Below, one piece after another: positions 7,040 to 14,336 of a stretch of 37,179 bases of DNA. Below the pieces are notes generated by a model. The model was not told where the DNA came from. It was given only the letters and a program-made list of their open reading frames with translations, and searched no databases. Each line of letters begins with the position of its first letter. Positions within the stretch are counted from its first letter, which is position 1. The position numbers and the translations under genes were made by a program. Source of the stretch: Helicobacteraceae bacterium (GTDB lineage Bacteria > Campylobacterota > Campylobacteria > Campylobacterales > Sulfurimonadaceae); the NCBI GenBank assembly GCA_027063225.1, contig JAMOSG010000028.1, forward strand, positions 1-37,179, given 5' to 3'.

Positions 7040-8986
7040 ATGCAACAACTATTTAAACCAAATAAAGCATTTGCAAAAGATGCTAGAATTAAAAATATGT
7101 GTGAATATGAAGAGCTCGCAGAGTGGGCAAAAGAGGACTATGAAGGTTTTTGGGAACATTTTGCTAAAGAAAAATTAGATTGGATAAAACCTTTTGAAAA
7201 TGTTTTAGATGAATCTAATGCACCATTTGTAAAATGGTTTGATGGTGGGAAACTCAATGTTGCAACACAATGTATTGATCGCCATTTAGATTCACGTAAA
7301 AATAAAGCGGCAATTATTTTTGAGGGTGATAGAGGCGATAAGCAAATTATTACATACCTTGAACTTTACTATAATGTAAACCGTTTTGCTAACCTTTTAA
7401 AAAATGAATTTAACGTAAAAAAAGGGGATCGTGTTGTTATCTATATGCCAATGATTCCTGAAGCTGCGTATGCAATGCTTGCGTGTGCTAGAATTGGGGC
7501 TATTCACTCTGTTGTTTTTGGTGGTTTTTCTGCTGAAGCACTGCGTGATAGAATAGAAGATGCAGATGCAAAAGTGGTAATTACTGCAGATGGAGCTTAC
7601 AGAAAAGGTAAGCCTTATATGCTCAAACCTGTAGTAGATAAAGCACTAGAGGAGAATACTCCGATAGAGAAAGTTTTAGTGGTTCAAAGAAACTTTGAAG
7701 ATATTGAGTGGGTAAGTGGTAGGGATTACTCATACAATGAGCTTATAACTTCACAAGCACCAGTATGTGAAGCTGAAGCGATGGAGAGTGAAGATCCACT
7801 CTTTTTACTCTACACTTCAGGAAGTACAGGAAAACCAAAAGGGGTACAACACTCACAAGCTGGATACATCTTATGGGCTCAAATGACAATGGAATGGGTG
7901 TTTGATGTAAAAGAGAATGACACATACTGGTGTACTGCCGATATTGGGTGGATTACGGGGCATACTTACATTGTTTATGGTCCACTTGCTATGGGTGCAA
8001 CAACTGTAATGTTTGAGGGTGTTCCAACTTACCCTGATGCAGGGCGCGCGTGGAAAATGGTAGAGGAGTATAAAATTAACCAATTCTACACTGCTCCAAC
8101 TGCAATTCGTGTGCTTCACAAAATGGGTGAAGATGAACCTAAAAAGTATGATCTTAACTCACTTAAAGTGCTTGGAACTGTTGGAGAACCAATTGACCCA
8201 CCTGCGTGGAGATGGTACTACGAAGTTGTTGGAAACTCACAATGCTCTATTGTAGATACATACTGGCAAACTGAAACAGGTGGGCATATTATCTCACCAA
8301 TTGCAAGTGCAACACCAATTAAACCAGCGTGTGCAACACTTCCACTTCCTGGAATTATGGCTGAGATTTTAGATCCTGAGACGGGAGAAAAAGTAGAAGT
8401 TGGGCAAAAAGGTTATATGTGTGTCACTCGCCCTTGGCCTTCACAAATAAGAAATGTTTGGGGAGATGAGCAGCGTTACAAAAAATCGTACTATGGCGAT
8501 GTAAAAAAAGATGGCAAAGCTGTTTACTTTACAGGTGATGGTGCTGTGTATGATGAAAATGGCTATATTACAATTACAGGTAGAACAGATGATGTTATTA
8601 ATGTAAGTGGACACCGCTTAGGTACTGCAGAGATTGAAGCTGCGATTAAAAAACACTCTAATGTTGCAGAGGTTGCTGTTGTTGGAAAACCTCACGATAT
8701 TAAAGGGGAAGCGATTTTTGCTTATGTTGTTTTAAAATCTGATAATGGTGTAGCAGATGAAGTTGAAGAGCTCAAAGCTATTAACAATACGATAAAACAA
8801 GAGATTGGAAATATCGCTTTATGTGATGATATTATCTTTGCTCCTGGGCTTCCAAAAACAAGAAGTGGAAAAATTATGCGCAGAATTTTACGCTCTTTAG
8901 CAAAAGGTGAAGCAATTACTCAAGATATCTCAACACTTGAAGATCCATCTATTGTTGCTAAACTTGAAGCACTTATTCAAAGCTAA
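7040..8986 (+). CDS. acs: Acetyl-CoA synthetase (AMP-forming)
   Basis: Acs activates acetate with ATP and CoA through acetyl-AMP. The 648-residue protein is the standard length. It has the AMP-binding P-loop [11 protein letters not shown] (258-268), the adenylate motif [11 protein letters not shown], the hinge region [15 protein letters not shown], and the C-terminal [11 protein letters not shown] whose lysine (K611) is the catalytic residue that lysine acetylation switches off in well-studied homologues. No acetyltransferase or deacetylase gene is nearby. The gene has its own promoter and ends in a strong terminator. It would allow growth on, or scavenging of, acetate. Confidence 0.98.
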   Translation: MQQLFKPNKAFAKDARIKNMCEYEELAEWAKEDYEGFWEHFAKEKLDWIKPFENVLDESNAPFVKWFDGGKLNVATQCIDRHLDSRKNKAAIIFEGDRGDKQIITYLELYYNVNRFANLLKNEFNVKKGDRVVIYMPMIPEAAYAMLACARIGAIHSVVFGGFSAEALRDRIEDADAKVVITADGAYRKGKPYMLKPVVDKALEENTPIEKVLVVQRNFEDIEWVSGRDYSYNELITSQAPVCEAEAMESEDPLFLLYTSGSTGKPKGVQHSQAGYILWAQMTMEWVFDVKENDTYWCTADIGWITGHTYIVYGPLAMGATTVMFEGVPTYPDAGRAWKMVEEYKINQFYTAPTAIRVLHKMGEDEPKKYDLNSLKVLGTVGEPIDPPAWRWYYEVVGNSQCSIVDTYWQTETGGHIISPIASATPIKPACATLPLPGIMAEILDPETGEKVEVGQKGYMCVTRPWPSQIRNVWGDEQRYKKSYYGDVKKDGKAVYFTGDGAVYDENGYITITGRTDDVINVSGHRLGTAEIEAAIKKHSNVAEVAVVGKPHDIKGEAIFAYVVLKSDNGVADEVEELKAINNTIKQEIGNIALCDDIIFAPGLPKTRSGKIMRRILRSLAKGEAITQDISTLEDPSIVAKLEALIQS

Positions 8987-9007
8987 ACTCTTTTGAGTTT
9001 AGCTTTT
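8979..9007. terminator. Bidirectional intrinsic terminator between acs and ychJ-like gene
   Basis: A perfect 12-bp stem (AAAGCTAAACTC with GAGTTTAGCTTT) closes a TTTT loop. It contains the acs stop codon in its left arm and touches the stop codon of the convergent gene. T-rich sequence follows the stem on both strands. Confidence 0.8.
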
Positions 9008-9380
9008 AGCCTAAAATCTCCCCACTCTCATACAACCATCTTCCATCTTTTTGAATAAAATAGCTCTTCTCACTAAAGGTAGCATCTGCACCATTACACT
9101 CTATGGTTGCTTTAAAAGTTACTGTTGTGTTACTAAAATCTAAAATCTCTAACTTTAAAAACTCACACTCTTTACAAAACTGCTCTAGGTCTGTTTTGTC
9201 TTTTTGAAAAGTTGATGTTTTGATGATATACTCCACATTACCAACAGCAAAAGCACTATAGCGACTCTTCATAAGCTCTAGTGGTGTAGATGCAACTTTA
9301 CCTTTATGGTACATTTGGCAACATTTTTTATACTTTTTACCACTTCCACACGGACAAGGATTGTTTGGTGAAAACTTCAT
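9006..9380 (-). CDS. YchJ-family (UPF0225) SEC-C motif protein
   Basis: The 124-residue protein begins with a SEC-C zinc-binding motif, PCPCGSGKKYKKCC. An NTF2-like alpha/beta domain follows, with the family signature ELMKSRYSAFAVGNVEYIIKT and an ending GRWLYESGEI. SEC-C modules bind zinc; in SecA the same motif contacts SecB and ribosomes, but the YchJ family has no established function. It is a single-gene unit convergent with acs. A GGG ribosome site precedes ATG 9380. A possible TATAGT box on this strand (plus-strand 9403-9408) falls inside the first copy of the 52-bp repeat. Confidence 0.85.
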   Translation of the reverse strand: MKFSPNNPCPCGSGKKYKKCCQMYHKGKVASTPLELMKSRYSAFAVGNVEYIIKTSTFQKDKTDLEQFCKECEFLKLEILDFSNTTVTFKATIECNGADATFSEKSYFIQKDGRWLYESGEILG

Positions 9381-9387
9381 AAAAACC

Positions 9388-9439
9388 CTTTTTTTAATTG
9401 TTACTATATCTGCAAAAGTGTATAATTTTACTTAAAAAA
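9388..9439 (+). repeat. Direct repeat copy A (promoter-bearing) flanking the toxin-antitoxin cassette
   Basis: This 52-base stretch matches 9907-9958 at 47 of 52 positions without gaps. It contains seven T, AATTGT, CTATATCT, then the shared block CAAAAGTGTATAAT and a short A tract. The TATAAT at 9421-9426 would drive the antitoxin gene at 9450. The unit of repeat plus toxin-antitoxin genes is 519 bases. Confidence 0.9.
9421..9426 (+). promoter_or_regulatory. -10 box of the toxin-antitoxin operon
   Basis: TATAAT within repeat copy A, 24 bases before the antitoxin ATG. AAGG (9439-9442) forms the ribosome site. The same box with the same preceding GTG occurs upstream of pyrF. Confidence 0.65.
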
Positions 9440-9449
9440 AGGCTTTGCA

Positions 9450-9662
9450 ATGTTATCAGTTCACCCTCAATATATTGTAGATGAAACAGCAAAACAACAA
9501 GCAGTTATTATTCAAATAAATGAATGGAAAAATATTTTAGAAAAATTAGAGATGCTTGATGATATTGAAGCATATGACAAAGAAAAAAATAAACCAAGTG
9601 AAGTTATCTCATTTACTCAAGCAATTAAAGAGATAAAAGAGAACAAAAGCTTTGAAATATAA
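9450..9662 (+). CDS. Phd/YefM-like antitoxin
   Basis: The 70-residue protein opens with VHPQYIVDETAKQQAVIIQINEW, then an acidic helix (LEKLEMLDDIEAYDKEKN) and a C-terminal VISFTQAIKEIKENKSFEI. This is the familiar pattern of short antitoxins whose N-terminal part dimerises and binds the operator, while the C-terminal helices wrap the RelE toxin. It overlaps the toxin by 11 bases. It probably represses its own promoter in the repeat just upstream, by analogy with characterised pairs. The exact antitoxin subfamily is uncertain. Confidence 0.85.
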   Translation: MLSVHPQYIVDETAKQQAVIIQINEWKNILEKLEMLDDIEAYDKEKNKPSEVISFTQAIKEIKENKSFEI

Positions 9663-9906
9663 TTTACAAATTACAAGAAATGCCCAAAAGGCATTAGCAA
9701 AAATAGCTGAGCCATTTCAAACAAATATTATAGAAAAAATCTCTGCTTTAGCAAATGACCCATACTGCAACACAAAAAAACTCTCAGGTAGAGAAGCCTA
9801 CAGAATAAGAGTAGGGAACTATAGAGTTATTTATGAAATAAAAAACAATGAACTTATTGTTCTTGTTATAAATATAGGACACCGAAAAGATATTTATACA
9901 AAGTAG
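9652..9906 (+). CDS. RelE-family toxin
   Basis: The 84-residue protein has the complete RelE pattern: MKYNLQITRNAQKALAKI, a central LANDPYCNTKKLSG, the core YRIRVGNYRVIYEI, and a last strand INIGHRKDIYTK. The conserved arginines and the GHR near the end match active mRNA interferases of the family; activity is inferred. The start is TTG at 9652, inside the antitoxin gene, with only a weak ribosome site. This fits translation coupled to the antitoxin and low toxin yield. The gene ends one base before the second repeat. Confidence 0.9.
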   Translation: MKYNLQITRNAQKALAKIAEPFQTNIIEKISALANDPYCNTKKLSGREAYRIRVGNYRVIYEIKNNELIVLVINIGHRKDIYTK

Positions 9907-9958
9907 CTTTTTTTAATTGTAGCTATATCTACAAAAGTGTATAATCTCACTTAAAAAA
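9907..9958 (+). repeat. Direct repeat copy B, the pyrF promoter region
   Basis: This is the second copy of the 52-base repeat (five mismatches to 9388-9439). It begins immediately after the toxin stop codon and ends nine bases before the pyrF ATG. It carries the presumed pyrF promoter, so this may be the original copy, with copy A arising when the cassette arrived; the direction is inferred. Confidence 0.9.
9940..9945 (+). promoter_or_regulatory. Probable pyrF promoter -10 box
   Basis: TATAAT in repeat copy B, 22 bases before ATG 9968. It is identical in context (CAAAAGTGTATAAT) to the box of the toxin-antitoxin operon, so both may respond to the same factors. Confidence 0.65.
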
Positions 9959-9967
9959 GAGTCTATT

Positions 9968-10651
9968 ATGCAACTATGTATCGCACTTGATTTACCTACA
10001 AAAGAGGAAAATTTAGCCCTTGTTTCTAAAGTTAAGAACTACGATGTTTGGCTTAAAGTTGGGCTTCGCACATATATCCGCGATGGGGAGGAGTTTTTAA
10101 AAGCTCTCAAAACAATTAACCCTAATTTTAAGATATTTTTAGATCTAAAACTTTACGATATTCCAAACACAATGGCAGATGCTGCGGAGTCTATTATGGG
10201 GCTTGGAGTAGATATGTTTAACATTCACGCAAGTGCTGGAAAACGTGCAATGCAAACTGTAATGCAACGCTTAGAGAAGTACGAAAAACGCCCTCTTGTT
10301 TTAGCAGTAACTGCTCTTACATCATTTAGTGAAGATGAATTTAGAGATGTTTATGAAGCAGATATTGCTACAAAAGCAAACCAATTTGCACAAGATGCAA
10401 AAGAGGCTGGACTAGATGGTGTTGTTTGTTCTGCTTATGAATCTTTAGCTATTAAAAATATTACAAATGAAAACTTTATGACACTTACTCCTGGAATTCG
10501 TCCATTTGGTGAAGATGCTGGGGATCAAAAACGTGTTGCAGATGTTGCTTTTGCACAAGAGCAAAAAGTAGATTTTATAGTAGTTGGTCGCCCAATCTAC
10601 CAAGCACAAGATCCTGCTAAAGTTGTAGAGAAAATCTTAGCGCAGCTCTAA
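9968..10651 (+). CDS. pyrF: Orotidine 5'-phosphate decarboxylase
   Basis: PyrF converts OMP to UMP, the last step of pyrimidine synthesis. The 227-residue TIM-barrel has CIALDLPTKE at the start with Asp 8, a WLKVG strand (K30), the catalytic array FLDLKLYDIPNT (D59, K61, D64), and the phosphate-binding loops TPGIRPFG and VVGRPIYQA. All active-site residues are visible and the length is typical. It abuts waaC without a gap (TAAATG) and heads the envelope operon. Its promoter region is duplicated on the far side of the toxin-antitoxin genes. Confidence 0.97.
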   Translation: MQLCIALDLPTKEENLALVSKVKNYDVWLKVGLRTYIRDGEEFLKALKTINPNFKIFLDLKLYDIPNTMADAAESIMGLGVDMFNIHASAGKRAMQTVMQRLEKYEKRPLVLAVTALTSFSEDEFRDVYEADIATKANQFAQDAKEAGLDGVVCSAYESLAIKNITNENFMTLTPGIRPFGEDAGDQKRVADVAFAQEQKVDFIVVGRPIYQAQDPAKVVEKILAQL

Positions 10652-11638
10652 ATGAAAAAAGTTCTTTTAGTTCGTCTCTCAGCTCTTGGAGATATTATAA
10701 ATAGTGCTGTTGTTTTACAATTTATAAAAAAGCACCACCCAAATACTCAAATTGAGTGGGTGTGTGAAGAGGTTTTTGCACCTTTGCTGCAAAATCACCC
10801 CCTTTTGCATAAAGTCCACACCATAAACCTCAAAAAGTTTAAAAAAGAGAAAAACTTTTCACTGTTAGTACAAACCATAAAAAAAGTACACTCATTTGGG
10901 GAGTATGATAAAATTATCGATATGCAAGGGCTTATAAAATCTGCACTTGTTGCACGCATAGCTGGAAAAAACACGCACGGGTTTGATAAAAACTCCACAC
11001 GTGAAAGTTTAGCTTCTTTGTTTTACGCAACAACTTCTAGTATTGGTTATGAGCAAAATATAGTAAGAAGAAACTCTTTTGTGGTGGGTGATGCACTTGG
11101 ATTTAACATTGATGATAGTATGCTTTTACATAAACAAAAAGTTTTTCCATCAAACCCTTATAACTTTAAAACTTCTAACAATATTGCTCTTGTTATTGGT
11201 GCTTCGTGGGAGTCTAAAAAGTATCCAAAAGAGCATTTTATACAGGTATGCCAACTTCTACGTGAATACAATTTTTACATCATTTGGGGTAATGATGCAG
11301 AAAAAGAAGATGCAATTTTTATAGCAAACAATGCAAAAAATGCACAAGTTGCTCCAAAACTAAGCTTAAAAGAGCTTGTAGATTTTATATCAAATATTGA
11401 TTTAGTTATAGGCAATGACACCGGACCAACCCACCTAGCATGGGCTCAAAATGTAGCCTCCATAACACTTTTTGGGCCGACAAATGAGAGAATGATATAC
11501 CAAACACCAAAAAATATTGCCCTAAACTCCCCCTCTAGTGTTGATATTTTTCATATTAACAAAAATGATTTCTCCATAAAAGAGATACAGCCTCAAACCA
11601 TAGCAAACAAAGCAAAGGAGCTTTTAGATGGGATTTAA
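10652..11638 (+). CDS. waaC: WaaC-type LPS heptosyltransferase I
   Basis: This 328-residue GT9-family glycosyltransferase begins VLLVRLSALGDIINSAVVLQ. It has the N-domain stretch DMQGLIKSALVA and the C-domain donor-binding motif GNDTGPTHLAWA, followed by TLFGPTNERM. These match the enzyme that adds the first L-glycero-D-manno-heptose to Kdo2-lipid A on the cytoplasmic side of the inner membrane. It starts at the base after the pyrF stop and overlaps the acyltransferase gene by 11 bases, which supports a role in LPS inner-core synthesis. WaaF is a less likely alternative. Confidence 0.92.
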   Translation: MKKVLLVRLSALGDIINSAVVLQFIKKHHPNTQIEWVCEEVFAPLLQNHPLLHKVHTINLKKFKKEKNFSLLVQTIKKVHSFGEYDKIIDMQGLIKSALVARIAGKNTHGFDKNSTRESLASLFYATTSSIGYEQNIVRRNSFVVGDALGFNIDDSMLLHKQKVFPSNPYNFKTSNNIALVIGASWESKKYPKEHFIQVCQLLREYNFYIIWGNDAEKEDAIFIANNAKNAQVAPKLSLKELVDFISNIDLVIGNDTGPTHLAWAQNVASITLFGPTNERMIYQTPKNIALNSPSSVDIFHINKNDFSIKEIQPQTIANKAKELLDGI

Positions 11639-12509
11639 ACTTTTTTTAGTTTTAGAAAAATTTTTGATGAAACTCTCCCACAATTCACGCAAAAAGTTTT
11701 TTATCTTTTTAGGAAAAATTGCTAAAACACTCTCTAAAAAAACTCGCAAAGTTGTAGAGACAAACCTTCGTTTTACATTTGGTAGTGCCATTTCACAACA
11801 AGAGATAGAACAAATTACAGATTACAGTTTTAAAAATCTTCTTCTTAACTTTTTACACCTTATGGAGATTCGCCATATGGATAAAAAGGAACTCAAACAA
11901 AGAGTTACTATAAAAAATCTTCAAGAGGTGGAGCGTATTCATAATGAAGGTCGTGCTATTGTATATGTAACAACACACTACTCCTCATGGGAGCTAGGTG
12001 GTGCGACTATTGGAGCTTTTATAGAACCTTTGGGTGCTGTATATAAAGGTATGAAAGATAAAAACTACGAAAAATGGGTACTAGAGTCACGCGCACATTT
12101 TGGTAATGAAAATTTAGAAAAAACTAATGTGATGAAAAAGCTTATTCGTCGCATTAAAAACAAACAAGCTATTGGTATGCTAATAGATACTAAAATCCCT
12201 GCAAAAGATGGAGTTATGGTTGAGTTTTTTGGTAAAAAAATCTCCCAAACCTCAGCACCCTCTTTTTTAGCAAGAAAGTTTAACGCAGCACTTGTTCCTG
12301 TTGCTATGAGAACAGATGATGATGAGCACTATACCCTGCAAATATTTGATGAATTAAAAATAGATTTTAGTGATGATGTACAAAAAGATATAGAACAACT
12401 CACACAACTTCAAGCTTCATGGCTTGAAGGGCTAATAAAAAAAGAACCAAAATTTTGGTTTTGGCTCCACAGACGCTTTAAAGGGGAGTATCCAGAAATT
12501 TATAAATAA
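11628..12509 (+). CDS. Lipid A late acyltransferase (HtrB/WaaM family)
   Basis: The 293-residue protein is of the LpxL/HtrB family, which adds a secondary acyl chain to Kdo-lipid A. The catalytic HX4E motif is HYSSWE (H117, E122). It is followed by the conserved blocks AVYKGMKDKNYE, GMLIDTKIP, FFGKKISQT and a C-terminal WFWLHRRFKGEYPE. An N-terminal hydrophobic stretch would hold it at the inner membrane. An AAAGGAG ribosome site inside the end of waaC precedes ATG 11628, with an 11-base overlap. In related species this gene is next to waaC and is called htrB or waaM; acyl-chain specificity cannot be read from sequence. Confidence 0.92.
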   Translation: MGFKLFLVLEKFLMKLSHNSRKKFFIFLGKIAKTLSKKTRKVVETNLRFTFGSAISQQEIEQITDYSFKNLLLNFLHLMEIRHMDKKELKQRVTIKNLQEVERIHNEGRAIVYVTTHYSSWELGGATIGAFIEPLGAVYKGMKDKNYEKWVLESRAHFGNENLEKTNVMKKLIRRIKNKQAIGMLIDTKIPAKDGVMVEFFGKKISQTSAPSFLARKFNAALVPVAMRTDDDEHYTLQIFDELKIDFSDDVQKDIEQLTQLQASWLEGLIKKEPKFWFWLHRRFKGEYPEIYK

Positions 12510-12574
12510 TTTTTATATGCTTGTAAATATATAAAGTGTAAAATAGCACCAATTCAATTCGCATAAGGCAACAG

Positions 12575-13189
12575 ATGGATTTTTTATTTAACACAAATGT
12601 GCAATTTTTTATAGCAGCTTATTTAGTTGGGTCTATCCCATTTGGTTTATTACTTGCAAAATATTTTGCAGGAGTTGATGTAAAAAGTAGTGGTTCAAAA
12701 AGTATTGGTGCTACAAATGTACTTCGTGTTGTAAAAGAGAAAGACCCAGCTTTAGCAAAAAAACTAGGTGCTGCAACACTAGCACTTGATGCACTCAAGG
12801 GTTTAGCTGTTTTAGTAGCAGCTTATTTTACAGGTGTAAGTGAAGCAACTCTTTGGGGTGTAGCTGTTTTAGCTGTTATTGGGCATTGTTTTTCTGCATT
12901 TTTAAATTTTGAAGGTGGAAAAGGGATAGCTACAGGGATGGGTGTAATGCTTTTTATGCTCCCTATTGAAACTGCTATTGCTCTTGTTGTATGGGGTGTT
13001 ATGGCTAAAACTGTTCGTATCTCTTCTGTTTCTTCTTTAACAGGTGTTTTAGCGCTTTTAGTTTCTAGCTTTATAATCCACCCTCAAATGGCACATGCAC
13101 CAGTTGTTTTTATTGTATTTATCCTCTTTTATAAACATATTCCAAATATTATTAAGCTTATAAAAGGTGAGGAAAAAAGAGTTATCTAA
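12575..13189 (+). CDS. plsY: PlsY, acyl-phosphate:glycerol-3-phosphate acyltransferase
   Basis: PlsY makes lysophosphatidic acid from acyl-phosphate and glycerol-3-phosphate. The 204-residue membrane protein has about five spans and the three conserved motifs: GSIPFGLLLAKYFAG then GSKSIGATNVLR, the middle GHCFSAFLNFEGGKGIATG, and a C-terminal HIPNI. AAGG (12565-12568) precedes the ATG. A 65-base AT-rich gap separates it from the acyltransferase, with a weak TAAAAT box (12539-12544) as a possible internal promoter. It shares one base with folB. Confidence 0.95.
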   Translation: MDFLFNTNVQFFIAAYLVGSIPFGLLLAKYFAGVDVKSSGSKSIGATNVLRVVKEKDPALAKKLGAATLALDALKGLAVLVAAYFTGVSEATLWGVAVLAVIGHCFSAFLNFEGGKGIATGMGVMLFMLPIETAIALVVWGVMAKTVRISSVSSLTGVLALLVSSFIIHPQMAHAPVVFIVFILFYKHIPNIIKLIKGEEKRVI

Positions 13190-13518
13190 TGAAAATCTAT
13201 ATCGAATCTCTCTCATTTAAAACTATTGTAGGATTACTCGATTTTGAGCGAGTAACTCCACAAGAGTTAATTGTTGATGTAGAGATAGATTATAGCTACA
13301 ACAATGAATTTATAAATTATGCAGAGGTTGCTCAAGAGATTGAAAATTTCATTCAAAAAAAGCAATTTTTACTTTTAGAGGATGCACTTTTGCAAACAAG
13401 TAAACATCTTTACAAAAAATTTCCTACAATGCAAACACTCTTTTTAAAACTTACAAAACCATCAATTCTTCCCCATTGTAAGGTCGCTTTAAGCGAAACT
13501 TTTGTGTTTCATTCTTAA
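13189..13518 (+). CDS. folB: FolB-like dihydroneopterin aldolase
   Basis: The 109-residue protein has the FolB fold pattern: IYIESLSFKTIVGLLDFER, then PQELIVDVEIDY, a YAEVAQEIENFI helix, FLLLEDALLQTSKHL and the strand LFLKLTKPSIL. FolB cleaves dihydroneopterin to the pterin precursor of folate. The usual catalytic lysine region near the end (KLTKP) and the glutamate of the LLEDA helix are present. The sequence is shorter and more diverged than E. coli FolB, so an epimerase-only activity is possible. Its start overlaps the plsY stop by one base. Confidence 0.85.
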   Translation: MKIYIESLSFKTIVGLLDFERVTPQELIVDVEIDYSYNNEFINYAEVAQEIENFIQKKQFLLLEDALLQTSKHLYKKFPTMQTLFLKLTKPSILPHCKVALSETFVFHS

Positions 13519-13525
13519 TCAAAAC

Positions 13526-13551
13526 TTCACTTTTTTTTAAAAAAAATTGAA
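13526..13551 (+). promoter_or_regulatory. T8A8 palindrome upstream of the hsrA-type promoter
   Basis: A 26-base palindrome with one mismatched pair is centred on eight T followed by eight A, with TTCAC and TTGAA flanks. Another A-tract follows at 13551-13556. It lies about 30 bases upstream of the -10 box. It could be an UP element or curved DNA, an operator, or a weak terminator for folB. Confidence 0.35.
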
Positions 13552-13577
13552 AAAAACTTTAAATTAACATAAATTTA

Positions 13578-13586
13578 TGCTATAAT
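13578..13586 (+). promoter_or_regulatory. Extended -10 promoter of the response regulator gene
   Basis: TGCTATAAT is a perfect extended -10 element. The expected transcript start is near 13593. AGGA (13606-13609) serves as ribosome site for ATG 13618. Confidence 0.7.
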
Positions 13587-13617
13587 TCTCTCAAAATTTT
13601 CATACAGGAAACGATGA

Positions 13618-14289
13618 ATGCGCATTCTAATTATAGAAGATGAAGTAACATTAAATAAAATGCTCGCAGAGGGACTAAAAGAGTTTGGTTACCAAAGTGA
13701 TGTTGTTGAAACATTAAGAGATGGTGAATACTACCTTGATATTCGTAACTACGATTTAGTACTTATGGACTGGATGCTCCCAGATGGTGATGCTGTAGAT
13801 ATTATTGGAAATATTAAAACAAATACTCCAAAAACTGTAGTAGTTGTTCTTTCAGCTAGAGATGATAATGAAAGTGAAATCCAAGCATTAAGAGCTGGTG
13901 CAGATGACTACATTAGAAAACCATTTGATTTTGATGTTTTAATTGCTCGTATCGAAGCAAGATTACGTTTTGGTGGTAGCAATATTATTGAAATTGAAGA
14001 CCTTATTATTAACCCTGAAGAGGAAAAAATCACTTACAAAGAGAAAGAGATTGAACTCAAAGGAAAACCTTTTGAAGTGTTAACTCACCTTGCACGTCAC
14101 CGTGATCAAATTGTTTCTAAAGAGCAACTTTTAGATGCTATTTGGGAAGAGCCAGAACTTGTAACTCCAAATGTTATTGAAGTTGCAATCAACCAAATTA
14201 GACAAAAAATGGATAAACCACTCTCTATTACAACTATTGAGACTGTTCGTCGTCGTGGTTATAGATTTTGTTTTCCAAAAGAAGTGTAA
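13618..14289 (+). CDS. hsrA: HsrA (HP1043/CosR)-type OmpR-family response regulator with intact phosphorylation site
   Basis: The 223-residue protein is a receiver followed by a winged-helix DNA-binding domain. The C-terminal half (GKPFEVLTHLARHRDQIV, EQLLDAIWEEPE, PNVIEVAINQIRQKMDKP, VRRRGYRFCFP) is almost word for word the sequence I recall for H. pylori HsrA and C. jejuni CosR, essential orphan regulators whose receivers have lost the phospho-acceptor. Here the receiver is complete: E7-D8 acidic pair, D51 in LMDWMLP, S79 and K101 in RKPF. A histidine kinase gene follows 47 bases downstream. ATG 13618 is chosen by family alignment and AGGA spacing; an ATG at 13614 is out of frame. Confidence 0.93.
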   Translation: MRILIIEDEVTLNKMLAEGLKEFGYQSDVVETLRDGEYYLDIRNYDLVLMDWMLPDGDAVDIIGNIKTNTPKTVVVVLSARDDNESEIQALRAGADDYIRKPFDFDVLIARIEARLRFGGSNIIEIEDLIINPEEEKITYKEKEIELKGKPFEVLTHLARHRDQIVSKEQLLDAIWEEPELVTPNVIEVAINQIRQKMDKPLSITTIETVRRRGYRFCFPKEV

Positions 14290-14308
14290 CAATCTAACTT
14301 TTTTTCGC

Positions 14309-14314
14309 TATAAT
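14309..14314 (+). promoter_or_regulatory. Candidate promoter -10 of the histidine kinase gene
   Basis: TATAAT lies 20 bases after the regulator stop codon and 23 bases before the kinase start at 14337. It would give a very short leader beginning near 14321. The kinase may therefore be made both from this box and by read-through from the regulator. Confidence 0.5.
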
Positions 14315-14333
14315 CATAACCAAAAAGGTTATG
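14315..14333 (+). promoter_or_regulatory. Inverted repeat covering the ribosome site of the kinase gene
   Basis: CATAACC and GGTTATG form a perfect 7-bp stem around five A. The right arm includes the GG of the AAAGG ribosome site and the first possible ATG (14331). A tandem GTTATG GTTATG follows, supplying the second ATG (14337). The structure could be a translational hairpin or a protein-binding site. Confidence 0.4.
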
Positions 14334-14336
14334 GTT

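Noticed and set aside
9388..9958. The 52-bp repeats as transposon target-site duplication
   Set aside because: Target duplications are usually 2-14 bases and no transposase or terminal inverted repeats are present between the copies; another mechanism is needed.
14331..14336. Histidine kinase start at ATG 14331
   Set aside because: The Shine-Dalgarno would be only 2 bases away; ATG 14337 has 8-base spacing.
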